Source: Acidimicrobiaceae bacterium (GTDB lineage Bacteria; Actinomycetota; Acidimicrobiia; Acidimicrobiales; UBA8190). From it: a DNA stretch of 8,454 bases. This document shows, in pieces, positions 1-6,793 of the stretch; the stretch's first letter is position 1, and every line of letters begins with the position of its first letter. The notes below the pieces were generated by a model that was given only the letters and a program-made list of their open reading frames with translations, was not told the DNA's origin and made no database searches. Position numbers and translations under genes: made by a program. The stretch spans positions 10,669 through 19,122 of the forward strand of contig PKWD01000108.1 of assembly GCA_003131945.1 (NCBI GenBank), given 5' to 3'.

Positions 1-468
1 GCGAAAAAAGAAGCCGTCGCAGGTGGCGCAGGTGGACAGGCCGTGGCCGAGCAGTCGACTCTCGCCGGGCACCTCGAGCATGAGCGACTGCGCCCCCGTG
101 GCCGCGATCAGCGCCCGCGTCGACACGTCGGCGTCGTCGGGACCGCCGCTGTCGGTCCAGATTCGAAACGGCCGTGACGACAGGTCGACCCGGGTCGCCT
201 TTCGGGTGACGAAGGTGGCGCCGAACCGAGCCGCCTGGTCGCGGAAGCGCTCCATGAGCTCGGGTCCCATGATGCCGTCGACGAAACCGGGGTAGTTCTC
301 GACATCGGTGGTGAGCATCAGCTGCCCACCGGGCTGATCGCTGGTGGATGAAGGTTCGCCCTCGATCACCAGGGGTTTGAGGTTGGCCCGGGCCGCGTAG
401 ATGGCTGCTGTGAGTCCGGCCGGACCCGACCCGAGGATGACGACGTCGTGGGTCTCGGACACGGTCAC
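1..468 (-). CDS. trxB: Thioredoxin reductase (NADPH), N-terminal half, cut by window edge
   Basis: Encodes the FAD-dependent reductase that passes electrons from NADPH to thioredoxin in the cytoplasm. The 156 visible residues are about half of the usual 310-330. The FAD dinucleotide-binding motif GSGPAG lies at residues 13-18. The GGQL...T..VENYPGF region that contacts FAD is at 48-62, ATGA at 123-126, and the redox-active CATC pair (C147, C150) at 147-150, followed by DGFFFR, a very typical TrxB signature. The chosen start is a GTG at 468. It overlaps the TGA of the upstream small membrane protein in a GTGA junction and is preceded by GGAG four bases upstream, which suggests translational coupling. 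A second GTG at 462 is a possible alternative. The gene runs off the left edge; a thioredoxin gene often follows in this group, but this cannot be seen here. The family call is very secure. Confidence 0.95.
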   Translation of the reverse strand, partial: MTVSETHDVVILGSGPAGLTAAIYAARANLKPLVIEGEPSSTSDQPGGQLMLTTDVENYPGFVDGIMGPELMERFRDQAARFGATFVTRKATRVDLSSRPFRIWTDSGGPDDADVSTRALIAATGAQSLMLEVPGESRLLGHGLSTCATCDGFFFR

Positions 469-809
469 GGCGCTCCGGCGTCGCCACGCGACCGCCGTTT
501 CGTCCAGGCCACCAATCCGCCGGCGGTGAGGAGGCCACCCACCACGGCGTCCGACGCCCACACACGGCCCCTGAAGGCGTAGACGTCGAGGAGTCGGACG
601 ACGGCGATGGAGAACAGGATGCTCACCACCAAGGCCATGGTGGCCACGATGATCCCGAAAACGATGGCGCGAGCGACGAGTAGTAGGGGGCGGATGACGC
701 GCTCTTGGACCGTGGTGACGACGTCATCGATCGTGTCGACAACGCGCATCTGCCACTGCTCCCCGGCTTCACCGGAACCCCGTGAGGCGTCGGCACCCTG
801 GTCGTGCAT
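465..809 (-). CDS. Small two-helix membrane protein of unknown function
   Basis: I do not recognise a family for this 114-residue protein. Residues 1-20 are polar and probably disordered. Residues 22-40 could form an amphipathic helix ([20 protein letters not shown]). A long hydrophobic segment lies at about 41-72 and a second at about 85-103, followed by a basic tail (KRRSRGD), so both termini are probably cytoplasmic. There is no signal peptide, cysteine or catalytic motif. It sits 36 bases after degV and overlaps trxB by four bases (GTGA), so trxB is probably translated after it. A TAGTCT box ends seven bases before the ATG, so it may also be made from its own leaderless transcript; no Shine-Dalgarno sequence is evident. 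Met21 is an alternative start. It occupies the place held by sigM-rsmA in mycobacteria, but nothing in it resembles a sigma or anti-sigma factor. Confidence 0.75.
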   Translation of the reverse strand: MHDQGADASRGSGEAGEQWQMRVVDTIDDVVTTVQERVIRPLLLVARAIVFGIIVATMALVVSILFSIAVVRLLDVYAFRGRVWASDAVVGGLLTAGGLVAWTKRRSRGDAGAP

Positions 810-816
810 GGCCCCG

Positions 817-822
817 AGACTA
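817..822 (-). promoter_or_regulatory. Candidate internal -10 box before the small membrane protein
   Basis: TAGTCT on the minus strand ends seven bases before the ATG at 809, the same geometry as the two promoters around 6750. No convincing -35 hexamer lies 16-18 bases upstream. If active it would give a leaderless transcript for the small membrane protein and trxB independent of murJ and degV. Confidence 0.3.
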
Positions 823-845
823 GTCGGGCATTGCGAGAGGCCTGC

Positions 846-1688
846 TCAGCGTGCGACTTGGAAGCACACCCCGACCGTGCCCGGCCCGGCGTGGGCGCCG
901 ATCACCGGACCCAGATCACTGAGCACCGTCTCGTGTTCGGGATGCGCGTCCTCGAGAAGCGACAACAGCTCATCGATGTCCGGGGCCACACCGTTGGCCA
1001 CGGCCAAGCGTTCGAGGGGGCCCGACTCGAGGGCCTTTCCCGCCAGGTACTGCAGGGCACGGGATCGGGTCCGTTGCTTGGACTCGACCTCCACGACGCC
1101 GTTGCGTACTTCGATGACCGGCTTGATGGAGAGCAGCGATCCGACGAGGTGGGCGGCGCCACCGATGCGGCCGCCCTTTTTCAGGAAATCGAGGTTCCCG
1201 AGGACGCCGTAGACGTGGGTGCGGTCCCGCAGCGACTCGAGCTCGGTCACGATCTCGTCGAGGCTGCGGCCGTCCTTGATCATGTCCACGGCCGCCAGGG
1301 CGAGAAGGCCTTCTCCCATGGTGACCGTCAGCGAGTCGATCACCCGGACGGGCATGGGGACCGGAAGGTCCAACGCGGCGGTGGAGGCGGCCTGGAATGT
1401 GGCCGACAGACCCGAGGACAACGTGATGCACACGACCCCGTCGCAACCCGCTTCGGCGGCGGCGAGGTAGGCCTGGCGGAAGGAGCCCGGAGACGGGGCC
1501 GCGGTCTCGGGCATGTCGGGACCGGTGATGACCCTGTCCCAGAACTCCTTGATCGACAATTCTTCGCGGTCGATCAGCTCCTCGTTGCCGAAACGGATCG
1601 CCAGGGGAACGACCTGGACGTCGTTGGCGTCGGCAATCGACGGGGTCAGATCGCAGGCGCTGTCGGTGACCACTTGGATGTTGGCCAT
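846..1688 (-). CDS. DegV family protein (FakB-like fatty-acid-binding)
   Basis: The 280 residues match the usual DegV length of about 280-290. DegV/FakB proteins bind one fatty acid and present it to the kinase FakA for phosphorylation before phospholipid synthesis. Family landmarks are the N-terminal VVTDSACDL (residues 6-14), the serine loop APSPGSF (64-70), SSGLSATFQAAS (91-102), the GRIGGAAHLVGSLLSIKPVI segment (173-192) and the C-terminal GPVIGAHAGPGTVGV (260-274). The ATG at 1688 is chosen because GGAGGGAG lies four bases upstream and because the family N-terminus begins exactly there; the frame stays open further upstream only because stop codons are rare in this GC-rich DNA. It begins 49 bases after the murJ stop, so it is probably cotranscribed. 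No FakA (DAK2-domain) gene is in the window, so the fatty-acid role rests on family knowledge. Confidence 0.92.
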   Translation of the reverse strand: MANIQVVTDSACDLTPSIADANDVQVVPLAIRFGNEELIDREELSIKEFWDRVITGPDMPETAAPSPGSFRQAYLAAAEAGCDGVVCITLSSGLSATFQAASTAALDLPVPMPVRVIDSLTVTMGEGLLALAAVDMIKDGRSLDEIVTELESLRDRTHVYGVLGNLDFLKKGGRIGGAAHLVGSLLSIKPVIEVRNGVVEVESKQRTRSRALQYLAGKALESGPLERLAVANGVAPDIDELLSLLEDAHPEHETVLSDLGPVIGAHAGPGTVGVCFQVAR

Positions 1689-1700
1689 CGGGCTCCCTCC
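1689..1700 (-). promoter_or_regulatory. Ribosome binding site of the DegV gene
   Basis: On the minus strand GGAGGGAG is followed by four bases and the ATG at 1688. It is the strongest Shine-Dalgarno sequence in the window and fixes the start of the DegV protein in a frame that has no upstream stop for several hundred bases. Confidence 0.75.
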
Positions 1701-1737
1701 GGTCGTGGCGCCGAGCGGCGACGACGACGCGTAGTGC

Positions 1738-3753
1738 TTAGGCGCCGAGTCTGCCATGGTCGGCCCCACCGGGCTCCGCACCGCGTGTGGGTCCGAGGCG
1801 CGACGGGCGCATGGGAGGCCTCCCGGCGGGCGGCAACGGATCCGGTCGTGGCGGCAGGCCTGGTCGCCGTCGGCCCCGCGGCGGTGGGGAGTCGGGAGGC
1901 GGTCGCGTCCCCCCCCGTGGCGGGCGCGACGCCGGTGGACGCCTCCCCCCGAGGAAACCGGCGGCGAGGATGAAGGCACCGCCGCCGGCCACGGCGCCGA
2001 CCACGACACGCAGGAGCAGCCCGACGTTGCTCTGCGAGGCCGTGATGTTGCTGCCCAGTGCCGCCGCCACCACCAGCGCCGCCGTGGCCACGGCCACGTG
2101 CACAAGCGGGGTCATGACCAGGTCGCCGTCCAATCCGTGTATCCGGGTGCGGACGTGGGCCAGAGCGACCACGGCCGACACCGTGTACGCGATGGCGATG
2201 GACAGGGCGATCCCCCGCACCACCCCCAAGGGTCCGACGAGAACGAGGGCGGCCACGATGTTGATGCCGTTCTCGAGCACGTACAGCCAGAACGCGGACC
2301 GCAGGTCCTGGATCGACTGCAGCACGCGGACGGCGTAGAGGAAGACGCAGAAGCCCGGGAGTCCGAGCGACAGCAGCGCCAGGGACGTGGCCGTGGGGAG
2401 CGTCTCGGGCACCGTCGTGGCCCCGTGGGCGAAGAGCAGCGCCACGAGGGGATGGGAGAGGATCACCATGCCGGCGGCGGCCGGCACGACGATGGCCAAG
2501 GTGGCGCGTAGTCCGGTCGCCATGCGCCGGCGGAAGGCCACCAAGTCGTCCCGGGACCAGAGGGCGGTGAGCTCGGGCGCCGTGGCGGCCATGACCGACA
2601 CGGCCACCACCCCGTAGGGGAGTTGGAAGAAGGTCCACGCGTAGGTGTAGGCGGTCACCGCTCCCTGGACGCGACCGGCCAGTGTCAGAACGACGATCAG
2701 TGCGATCTGGTTGGCCACCACCAGGCCGAAGGTCCACCCCGAGAGGCGCAGGATCGTGCGCACGGCCTCGTGGTGGAAATCCGGCTTCCAGGTCAGCCGC
2801 AGTCCGGCCCGCCGCAAGCTCGGAACCATCAAGCCCGCTTGCGCCACGACACCGGCCGTCGTACCGAAACCGAGCAACAGCAGTTGGTTCCGGTCCTGCG
2901 AGAGCCCCCCGATGGACCGCGCCGCGTGGTTCACGGTGAAGGCGTAGTAGAGCAGCACGCCGATGAGGACCACGTTGTTGGCGATGGAGCTGAACATCGG
3001 TGCCCCGAAGCGACGCCGGGCGTTCAGCAGAGCCGTCCCCAGGCTGATGAAGCCGTAACAGGTCAGTTGGGGCACGAAGAGCAACAACAGCTCGGTCGCC
3101 ACCCGCCGGTCCTGGGCCGCCTGGGCCGAGTGGTTGAGGGCCGTCGTGGCATCGATGATGAACGGAGTCAGCAGAAGGAACACGGCCGACGCCGCGGCAA
3201 TGACGATCAACGTCACGCTTGTCACGGCCGAAATGGCCTCCCAGGCCTCATCGTCGCTGCGCGTTGTCAGGCGTTGGACGAACACGGGGATGAACGTGGC
3301 TGACAACACGCCACCGAGGACGATGTCGTGGATGATGTTCGGCATCGTGTTGGCCAAGTTGTACGCATCGGCCAAATGCGAGCTCGTTCCCAGCGCGTAC
3401 CCCACGGCAACGATCCGGATGACACCGGTGACACGCGACAGAGTGGTCCCGACGGCCATGACCGCGGTGGCCCGTCCGATACCCGACGTCTCGGCCCCGC
3501 CTGCCCGCCCGCCTTCGGGCGCCACGGGAACGGGGTCGGAGCGGCCGCCGCTTTGGTCTACGTCGTCGGGCGGTTGGTTGTCCTCGTCCCCGTCGTCCGG
3601 CGCCTCTTCGTCGGCGTTGTCGCCGTCGGGCGAATCGGTGGCGGGGCCCTCGACGTCACCGCCTTCGAACCCGGGCGGTGTGTTGACGCTGTTCTCGGGA
3701 TCCGGAGGCTTGGTCTCCTCCGGTCGATCGGGTGGCTCGCTCTCGTCGCTCAC
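1738..3753 (-). CDS. murJ: Lipid II flippase MurJ (MviN family), with likely tail frameshift
   Basis: A MATE/MOP-superfamily flippase that moves lipid II across the cytoplasmic membrane for peptidoglycan synthesis. Residues 1-70 are strongly acidic and disordered (about 25 D/E against one R and one K). The membrane core starts near 92 with SRVTGVIR (106-113), ADAYNLANTMPNII (128-141) and LGGVLSATFIPVF, the family's N-terminal signature, and continues through about 14 hydrophobic helices to about residue 600. The start is a GTG overlapping the upstream stop (GTGA); a longer reading to an ATG at 3825 would extend into the preceding gene. Unlike M. tuberculosis MviN there is no C-terminal pseudokinase domain: only about 70 Pro/Arg/Gly-rich residues follow the last helix. 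That tail is suspect, because third-position G/C bias moves to another frame at the G6 run at 1945-1950. The flippase core is unaffected. Confidence 0.93.
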   Translation of the reverse strand: MSDESEPPDRPEETKPPDPENSVNTPPGFEGGDVEGPATDSPDGDNADEEAPDDGDEDNQPPDDVDQSGGRSDPVPVAPEGGRAGGAETSGIGRATAVMAVGTTLSRVTGVIRIVAVGYALGTSSHLADAYNLANTMPNIIHDIVLGGVLSATFIPVFVQRLTTRSDDEAWEAISAVTSVTLIVIAAASAVFLLLTPFIIDATTALNHSAQAAQDRRVATELLLLFVPQLTCYGFISLGTALLNARRRFGAPMFSSIANNVVLIGVLLYYAFTVNHAARSIGGLSQDRNQLLLLGFGTTAGVVAQAGLMVPSLRRAGLRLTWKPDFHHEAVRTILRLSGWTFGLVVANQIALIVVLTLAGRVQGAVTAYTYAWTFFQLPYGVVAVSVMAATAPELTALWSRDDLVAFRRRMATGLRATLAIVVPAAAGMVILSHPLVALLFAHGATTVPETLPTATSLALLSLGLPGFCVFLYAVRVLQSIQDLRSAFWLYVLENGINIVAALVLVGPLGVVRGIALSIAIAYTVSAVVALAHVRTRIHGLDGDLVMTPLVHVAVATAALVVAAALGSNITASQSNVGLLLRVVVGAVAGGGAFILAAGFLGGRRPPASRPPRGGTRPPPDSPPPRGRRRPGLPPRPDPLPPAGRPPMRPSRLGPTRGAEPGGADHGRLGA
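1945..1950 (-). other. G6 run where the coding-like frame switches in murJ
   Basis: The minus strand reads GGGGGG as the codons for Gly602-Gly603 of MurJ. Before it (1981-2100) the MurJ frame has G or C at 38 of 40 third positions. After it (1801-1944) the MurJ frame falls to 35 of 48, while the frame reached by a -1 shift rises to 43 of 48 and encodes a typical Ala/Thr/Pro linker starting EASTGVAPATGGDA. This is what a one-base deletion in the run would produce, whether real, a sequencing error, or a slippage site. The shifted frame stays open to a TGA at 1646, inside degV. Confidence 0.55.
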
Positions 3754-5984
3754 TGCTCGCCACCGCTGCGCATGCGGTGCGCCCCCCGTCGGGTCCGGCG
3801 GTTGCGCCAGACGGTGCGCCCCCACCAGCCCAGAAGAACGGCTCCGGCCGCCACCGATAGGGCGATGGCCACCGCCGATGTGGACGTGGACTGCACCGTG
3901 ACCTGCCCGCCGGCCAGCTGCAAGCCCCCATGGGGGCTGTTCAGGGCGATCGACATGCGGAAATCACCCGACACTCGCGACCGCATCTCGATGTAGACGG
4001 CGTTGGTGGCGTGCACGAAGGTGCACAGTGTCGACACGCTCGACTTGCCCCCCACGTCGGTGACGACCGGAGCGGTGCACCCGCTGTTCGAGGCCTGGCC
4101 GCCGCCCGTGGAGAAAGCGATGTTGTCGCTCGTCACGGTGATGACGGCCTTGACGGGGTAGTCCGCGTTCTTGATCACGGTGATGGGGACACTGCCCGTA
4201 CTGGCCGTGAGACGGACTTGGCGCGAGGTGATGGACAGCAGGGCCAATTGCTGGTCGAGGGCGGCCTCGAAATGCTCGACCCCGGCGCGCTGCTGGCCGG
4301 GGGTGAGCTGCTGCGACTCGGCCGCCAAGAGGAAGTCCCCGAGGTCGGTGGCCACGGCGCCGCCGGTGCTGGTGCCGGACACGGCGGATGAAAAGCCCGT
4401 CCACCGGGCGCGCGCCGCCCGTATGGCCGAGGCCGGTAGACCCGGGGCGTCGCCGATGGCCGCCGGCCGGCGGATGGCCGGTTGGTTGACTCCTCCGACA
4501 ACTCCGCCCACCGGGACCCCCGTGGTGTCGGAGAAGAGTGTGGCCAAGGTGACGGCTTGGACCATGGGGTTGCCCTCGAGGCCGGTGAGCACGTCGGTGA
4601 GGACGGTGGTGTTGGCTTGCCAGTTGACCGGGGGCGCCGCCACCACGCCGCGCCCCAACGATGTGTTCGGCGCCTCGTAGTAGTCGAGTTCGAGCTCGGC
4701 CAGGATTTGGTCGGCCACCAATGCCGGGTCATGGCGCGACGTCGACTGCAGGAGGGTGGACACACTGGGATCGGACACGATGGCGCTGGCCGTTCTCGGT
4801 GCACCGACCATCGTGAAACGCCTGACGGGCGTGGTCGACGGGGCCGGCCCCGCCACGGCACCGGGCGGGAGGACGAAGTCGTTGTAACCGAGCGCTCCGA
4901 GCGCGCCCAGGGCGGCGGGGTCGAGGGTGGCATCTGTGACCCAGGCGTTGTCGCTACAGCCGTTGGTGCGTAACCCCGGGATGGCATCGAGCACCTGGGC
5001 TCCGCGGTGGACCTGCCCGGTGAGCTCCGTGCCTCCCCCCACGGCCGCGGTGACGAGGGCATTGGCGTCGACCGGGACGAACGATCCGCACAGTGTCTGA
5101 CGGCCTGTTTCGGCGCTGAGCGAGACCAACGAGGCCAAGGCGGCCTTCGATCGTGGCTTCCGGTCGCCTTCGAGGGCGGCCACCGTCGCCGGGCTGGGGG
5201 CGAGCGTCAACGGCACGCTCGCCCGGGTGCCCGAGAGGGTACCCATGATGTTCGTGAGGGTGTCGAGGTCCGACGACGTGACCGCCGGGGCCGCGCCCGA
5301 CGAAGGCGACGACGGGGGAGCCAGGACCAAGGGCACCACGAGGGCGAAGCGCAAGGGTTCGATGTCGGCCCCGCCATCGGTGTAGACGAGGTACGTGAGC
5401 AGGCGTGCCGTCACCGCCTGGGTGACCGTATCGGTGAGTTCGAGCCGGACCGGGTATACCCCGCCGCATGAGCCCTGCGGGCAGGCGATGTCGGCTGTGA
5501 AAGGACCGGTCCCCGTTCCCACCACGCCACCGGCGGTGACCGGGACCGACAGGTCGACGCCATTGGGGTGACCGGGGTCCGGTGGAAGCGACGAAAGGGC
5601 GATGGGTGTGTCTGAACTGGCCACGACCGATCCCACCGGTGACCCGCCCAGCGTCTCGTCGAGTTCACTGGGATCTCTGAGGGCCTCGTAGACGCTCACG
5701 CTCATGCTGAGGTCGGCGCGCGGCACGGCCCCCGACACGTCGAGACGCACGGCGAACGGGGAGGTCGGACCGGCGGTGGTGGGCGGGGCGAGCAGGGTGA
5801 GGGCGGGTCCGGACGAACCTGTGGGGGCGGACCCTTTGGGCCCGTTGGCGCCTTCGGCGATCGGTGCTGAGCAGGCGTTGACGACGCCGAGACCGACGAC
5901 GACCAGCACAAAGAGCATCCGGCCCACCGACACCGGGCACCGGTGACGGCCGTCGGTGCGGTCACCGCCGCGCGCGGGAGCCAT
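3750..5984 (-). CDS. Exported, membrane-anchored Rv3909/DUF6049-like protein
   Basis: A large actinobacterial envelope protein of unknown biochemical function, usually encoded directly upstream of murJ, as here and as Rv3909 upstream of Rv3910. From the ATG at 5984 it has 744 residues (Rv3909 is about 800). A hydrophobic signal segment (MLFVLVVVGLGVVNAC) ends in a lipobox-like VVNAC, so Cys38 may be lipidated. A Ser/Pro/Gly linker and a long extracytoplasmic region follow, containing CPQGSCGGVYPVRLEL and further isolated cysteines. Near the C-terminus SAVAIALSVAAGAVLLGWWG forms a transmembrane helix, followed by a basic cytoplasmic tail (WRNRRTRRGAHRMR). The start at 5984 is preferred because GAGG lies five bases upstream; an in-frame ATG at 6053 would add 23 residues and a GTG just before the hydrophobic stretch would give a shorter leader. 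Its stop overlaps the murJ GTG. A role in MurJ function is inferred from the conserved pairing only. Confidence 0.85.
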   Translation of the reverse strand: MAPARGGDRTDGRHRCPVSVGRMLFVLVVVGLGVVNACSAPIAEGANGPKGSAPTGSSGPALTLLAPPTTAGPTSPFAVRLDVSGAVPRADLSMSVSVYEALRDPSELDETLGGSPVGSVVASSDTPIALSSLPPDPGHPNGVDLSVPVTAGGVVGTGTGPFTADIACPQGSCGGVYPVRLELTDTVTQAVTARLLTYLVYTDGGADIEPLRFALVVPLVLAPPSSPSSGAAPAVTSSDLDTLTNIMGTLSGTRASVPLTLAPSPATVAALEGDRKPRSKAALASLVSLSAETGRQTLCGSFVPVDANALVTAAVGGGTELTGQVHRGAQVLDAIPGLRTNGCSDNAWVTDATLDPAALGALGALGYNDFVLPPGAVAGPAPSTTPVRRFTMVGAPRTASAIVSDPSVSTLLQSTSRHDPALVADQILAELELDYYEAPNTSLGRGVVAAPPVNWQANTTVLTDVLTGLEGNPMVQAVTLATLFSDTTGVPVGGVVGGVNQPAIRRPAAIGDAPGLPASAIRAARARWTGFSSAVSGTSTGGAVATDLGDFLLAAESQQLTPGQQRAGVEHFEAALDQQLALLSITSRQVRLTASTGSVPITVIKNADYPVKAVITVTSDNIAFSTGGGQASNSGCTAPVVTDVGGKSSVSTLCTFVHATNAVYIEMRSRVSGDFRMSIALNSPHGGLQLAGGQVTVQSTSTSAVAIALSVAAGAVLLGWWGRTVWRNRRTRRGAHRMRSGGEQ

Positions 5985-6078
5985 GCTCGCCTCGGTCCGG
6001 TCCACCTCGGCGAGGGAGCCTACTGGTCCGGCGCTCGGGGGCGTCGGCCACACCGGCGGGGGCTGCCCACCCGCCTCC

Positions 6079-6705
6079 TCAGATGCCGAAACGGGCGTCG
6101 CTCAGGGCGGCCACCGCGTCCGGCGGCCCGCCCAGCTCCACATGGGCGGTGCTCCGGCGGCCCGAGAGATAGAGAGTGATCTCCCCCGGGCGCCCCGTCA
6201 GGGTGGCCGTGGGGTGTCCCGGCCGGACGTGGGCGATCCGGCCGTCGGCGTGCACGAGGTCGAGACCGGTGCTTCCCAAGGCCTTGCGCGACCCCCGCCG
6301 CAGCGAGCGCCACAGGGCCTCTTCGATCTCGGCGATGTCGGCCCCCGGCCGAGGTGTCGTGTCCCCGCCCCCCCGGCGCACGTCCTCGTGATGGATGAAG
6401 TACTCGACCATGTTCATCGCCGCGTCGAAAGGTCGCAGCAACGACGGAGGTCCACTTCTGACCATGGCCACGAGCCCTTCGTACGACTTCGTCGCCGACA
6501 TGCGTGCCATCGTCGTCTGCAAGGTGGCGGCGAGCGGCGAGAGGACAAGGCCGAGAGCGGCGAGGGGCTTGCGTTCGCGGACGACCAGATGGGTGGCGAG
6601 GTCCGTCGTCGTCCAGCCCTCGCACAGCGTGGGGGCCGTCGGTCCGACGCGTGTGAACAGATCGCAAAGCGCATTGCGCTCGGATCGGTGCAGGGGAACG
6701 GTCAT
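6079..6705 (-). CDS. TIGR03085-type DinB-like metal-binding protein
   Basis: A 208-residue protein of the actinobacterial TIGR03085 group, related to the mycothiol-dependent maleylpyruvate isomerase / DinB four-helix fold. Landmarks are PTLCEGWTTTDLATHLVVRER (residues 25-45) with the candidate metal ligand His39, and NMVEYFIHHEDVRR (98-111) with His105 and His106, giving the usual three-histidine set. EEALWRSLRR follows, then a C-terminal beta domain including HPTATLTGRPGEITLYLSGR. The substrate is unknown; members of this fold often act in thiol-dependent transfer reactions, and a link to mycothiol is only inferred. The length is normal. The ATG at 6705 is supported by a promoter whose -10 box ends eight bases before it, so the transcript is probably leaderless. 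It is the first gene of the minus-strand unit and takes the position that mutT4 has in M. tuberculosis. Confidence 0.88.
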   Translation of the reverse strand: MTVPLHRSERNALCDLFTRVGPTAPTLCEGWTTTDLATHLVVRERKPLAALGLVLSPLAATLQTTMARMSATKSYEGLVAMVRSGPPSLLRPFDAAMNMVEYFIHHEDVRRGGGDTTPRPGADIAEIEEALWRSLRRGSRKALGSTGLDLVHADGRIAHVRPGHPTATLTGRPGEITLYLSGRRSTAHVELGGPPDAVAALSDARFGI

Positions 6706-6742
6706 GCGGCGGCACGCTACGGCGAGGTGGGTACGCGGTCAA
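6706..6742 (-). promoter_or_regulatory. Sigma-70-type promoter of the minus-strand operon, leaderless
   Basis: On the minus strand TTGACC (6742-6737) is followed by exactly 17 bases and TAGCGT (6719-6714), five of six and TANNNT matches to the -35 and -10 consensus. Eight bases separate the -10 box from the ATG at 6705, so transcription should start at or next to the start codon. No Shine-Dalgarno sequence is seen, which agrees with leaderless translation. It probably drives the genes from 6705 down to trxB. Confidence 0.7.
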
Positions 6743-6780
6743 CGCAGCCTCCTGTCGTTCGTGCCCACGGTGGCGGGCAC

Positions 6781-6786
6781 TACCCT
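6781..6786 (+). promoter_or_regulatory. Candidate -10 box of pcnA, leaderless
   Basis: TACCCT ends seven bases before the GTG at 6794, which places the expected transcription start on the first base of the start codon. The -35 region at 17 bases spacing (TTCGTG) is weak, so this is less sure than the opposing promoter. No Shine-Dalgarno sequence precedes the GTG. Confidence 0.45.
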
Positions 6787-6793
6787 CGGCCCG

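Larger units (their letters stand above)
6706..6793. other. Divergent intergenic region between TIGR03085-like gene and pcnA
   Basis: These 88 bases hold the promoters for both directions. The two -10 boxes lie about 61 bases apart, and the minus-strand -35 box sits between them, so the promoters are close enough to interfere or to be co-regulated. I see no clear operator palindrome. The divergent arrangement matches pcnA/mutT4 in M. tuberculosis. Confidence 0.6.

Noticed and set aside
804..1973. Long plus-strand open frame (389 codons) opposite degV
   Set aside because: It is the antisense shadow of degV and the murJ tail; its Gly/Arg/Asp-rich translation shows no motif, whereas the minus strand gives clear DegV landmarks.
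3300..3350. MurJ lacks the Arg-Arg and Glu seen after the PN motif in E. coli MurJ
   Set aside because: The sequence here (PNIIHDIVLGG) resembles what I recall of actinobacterial MurJ proteins, so it looks like a lineage difference rather than a lost function.
3754..3825. Start of murJ at the ATG at 3825
   Set aside because: It would overlap the preceding gene by 76 bases; the GTGA junction at 3753-3750 gives a compact coupled start and the same pattern is seen at trxB.
6395..6793. Upstream extension of pcnA to an ATG at 6395
   Set aside because: The extra residues lie opposite the TIGR03085-like gene, lack similarity to PcnA, and would cross both promoters; the conserved head starts just after 6794.
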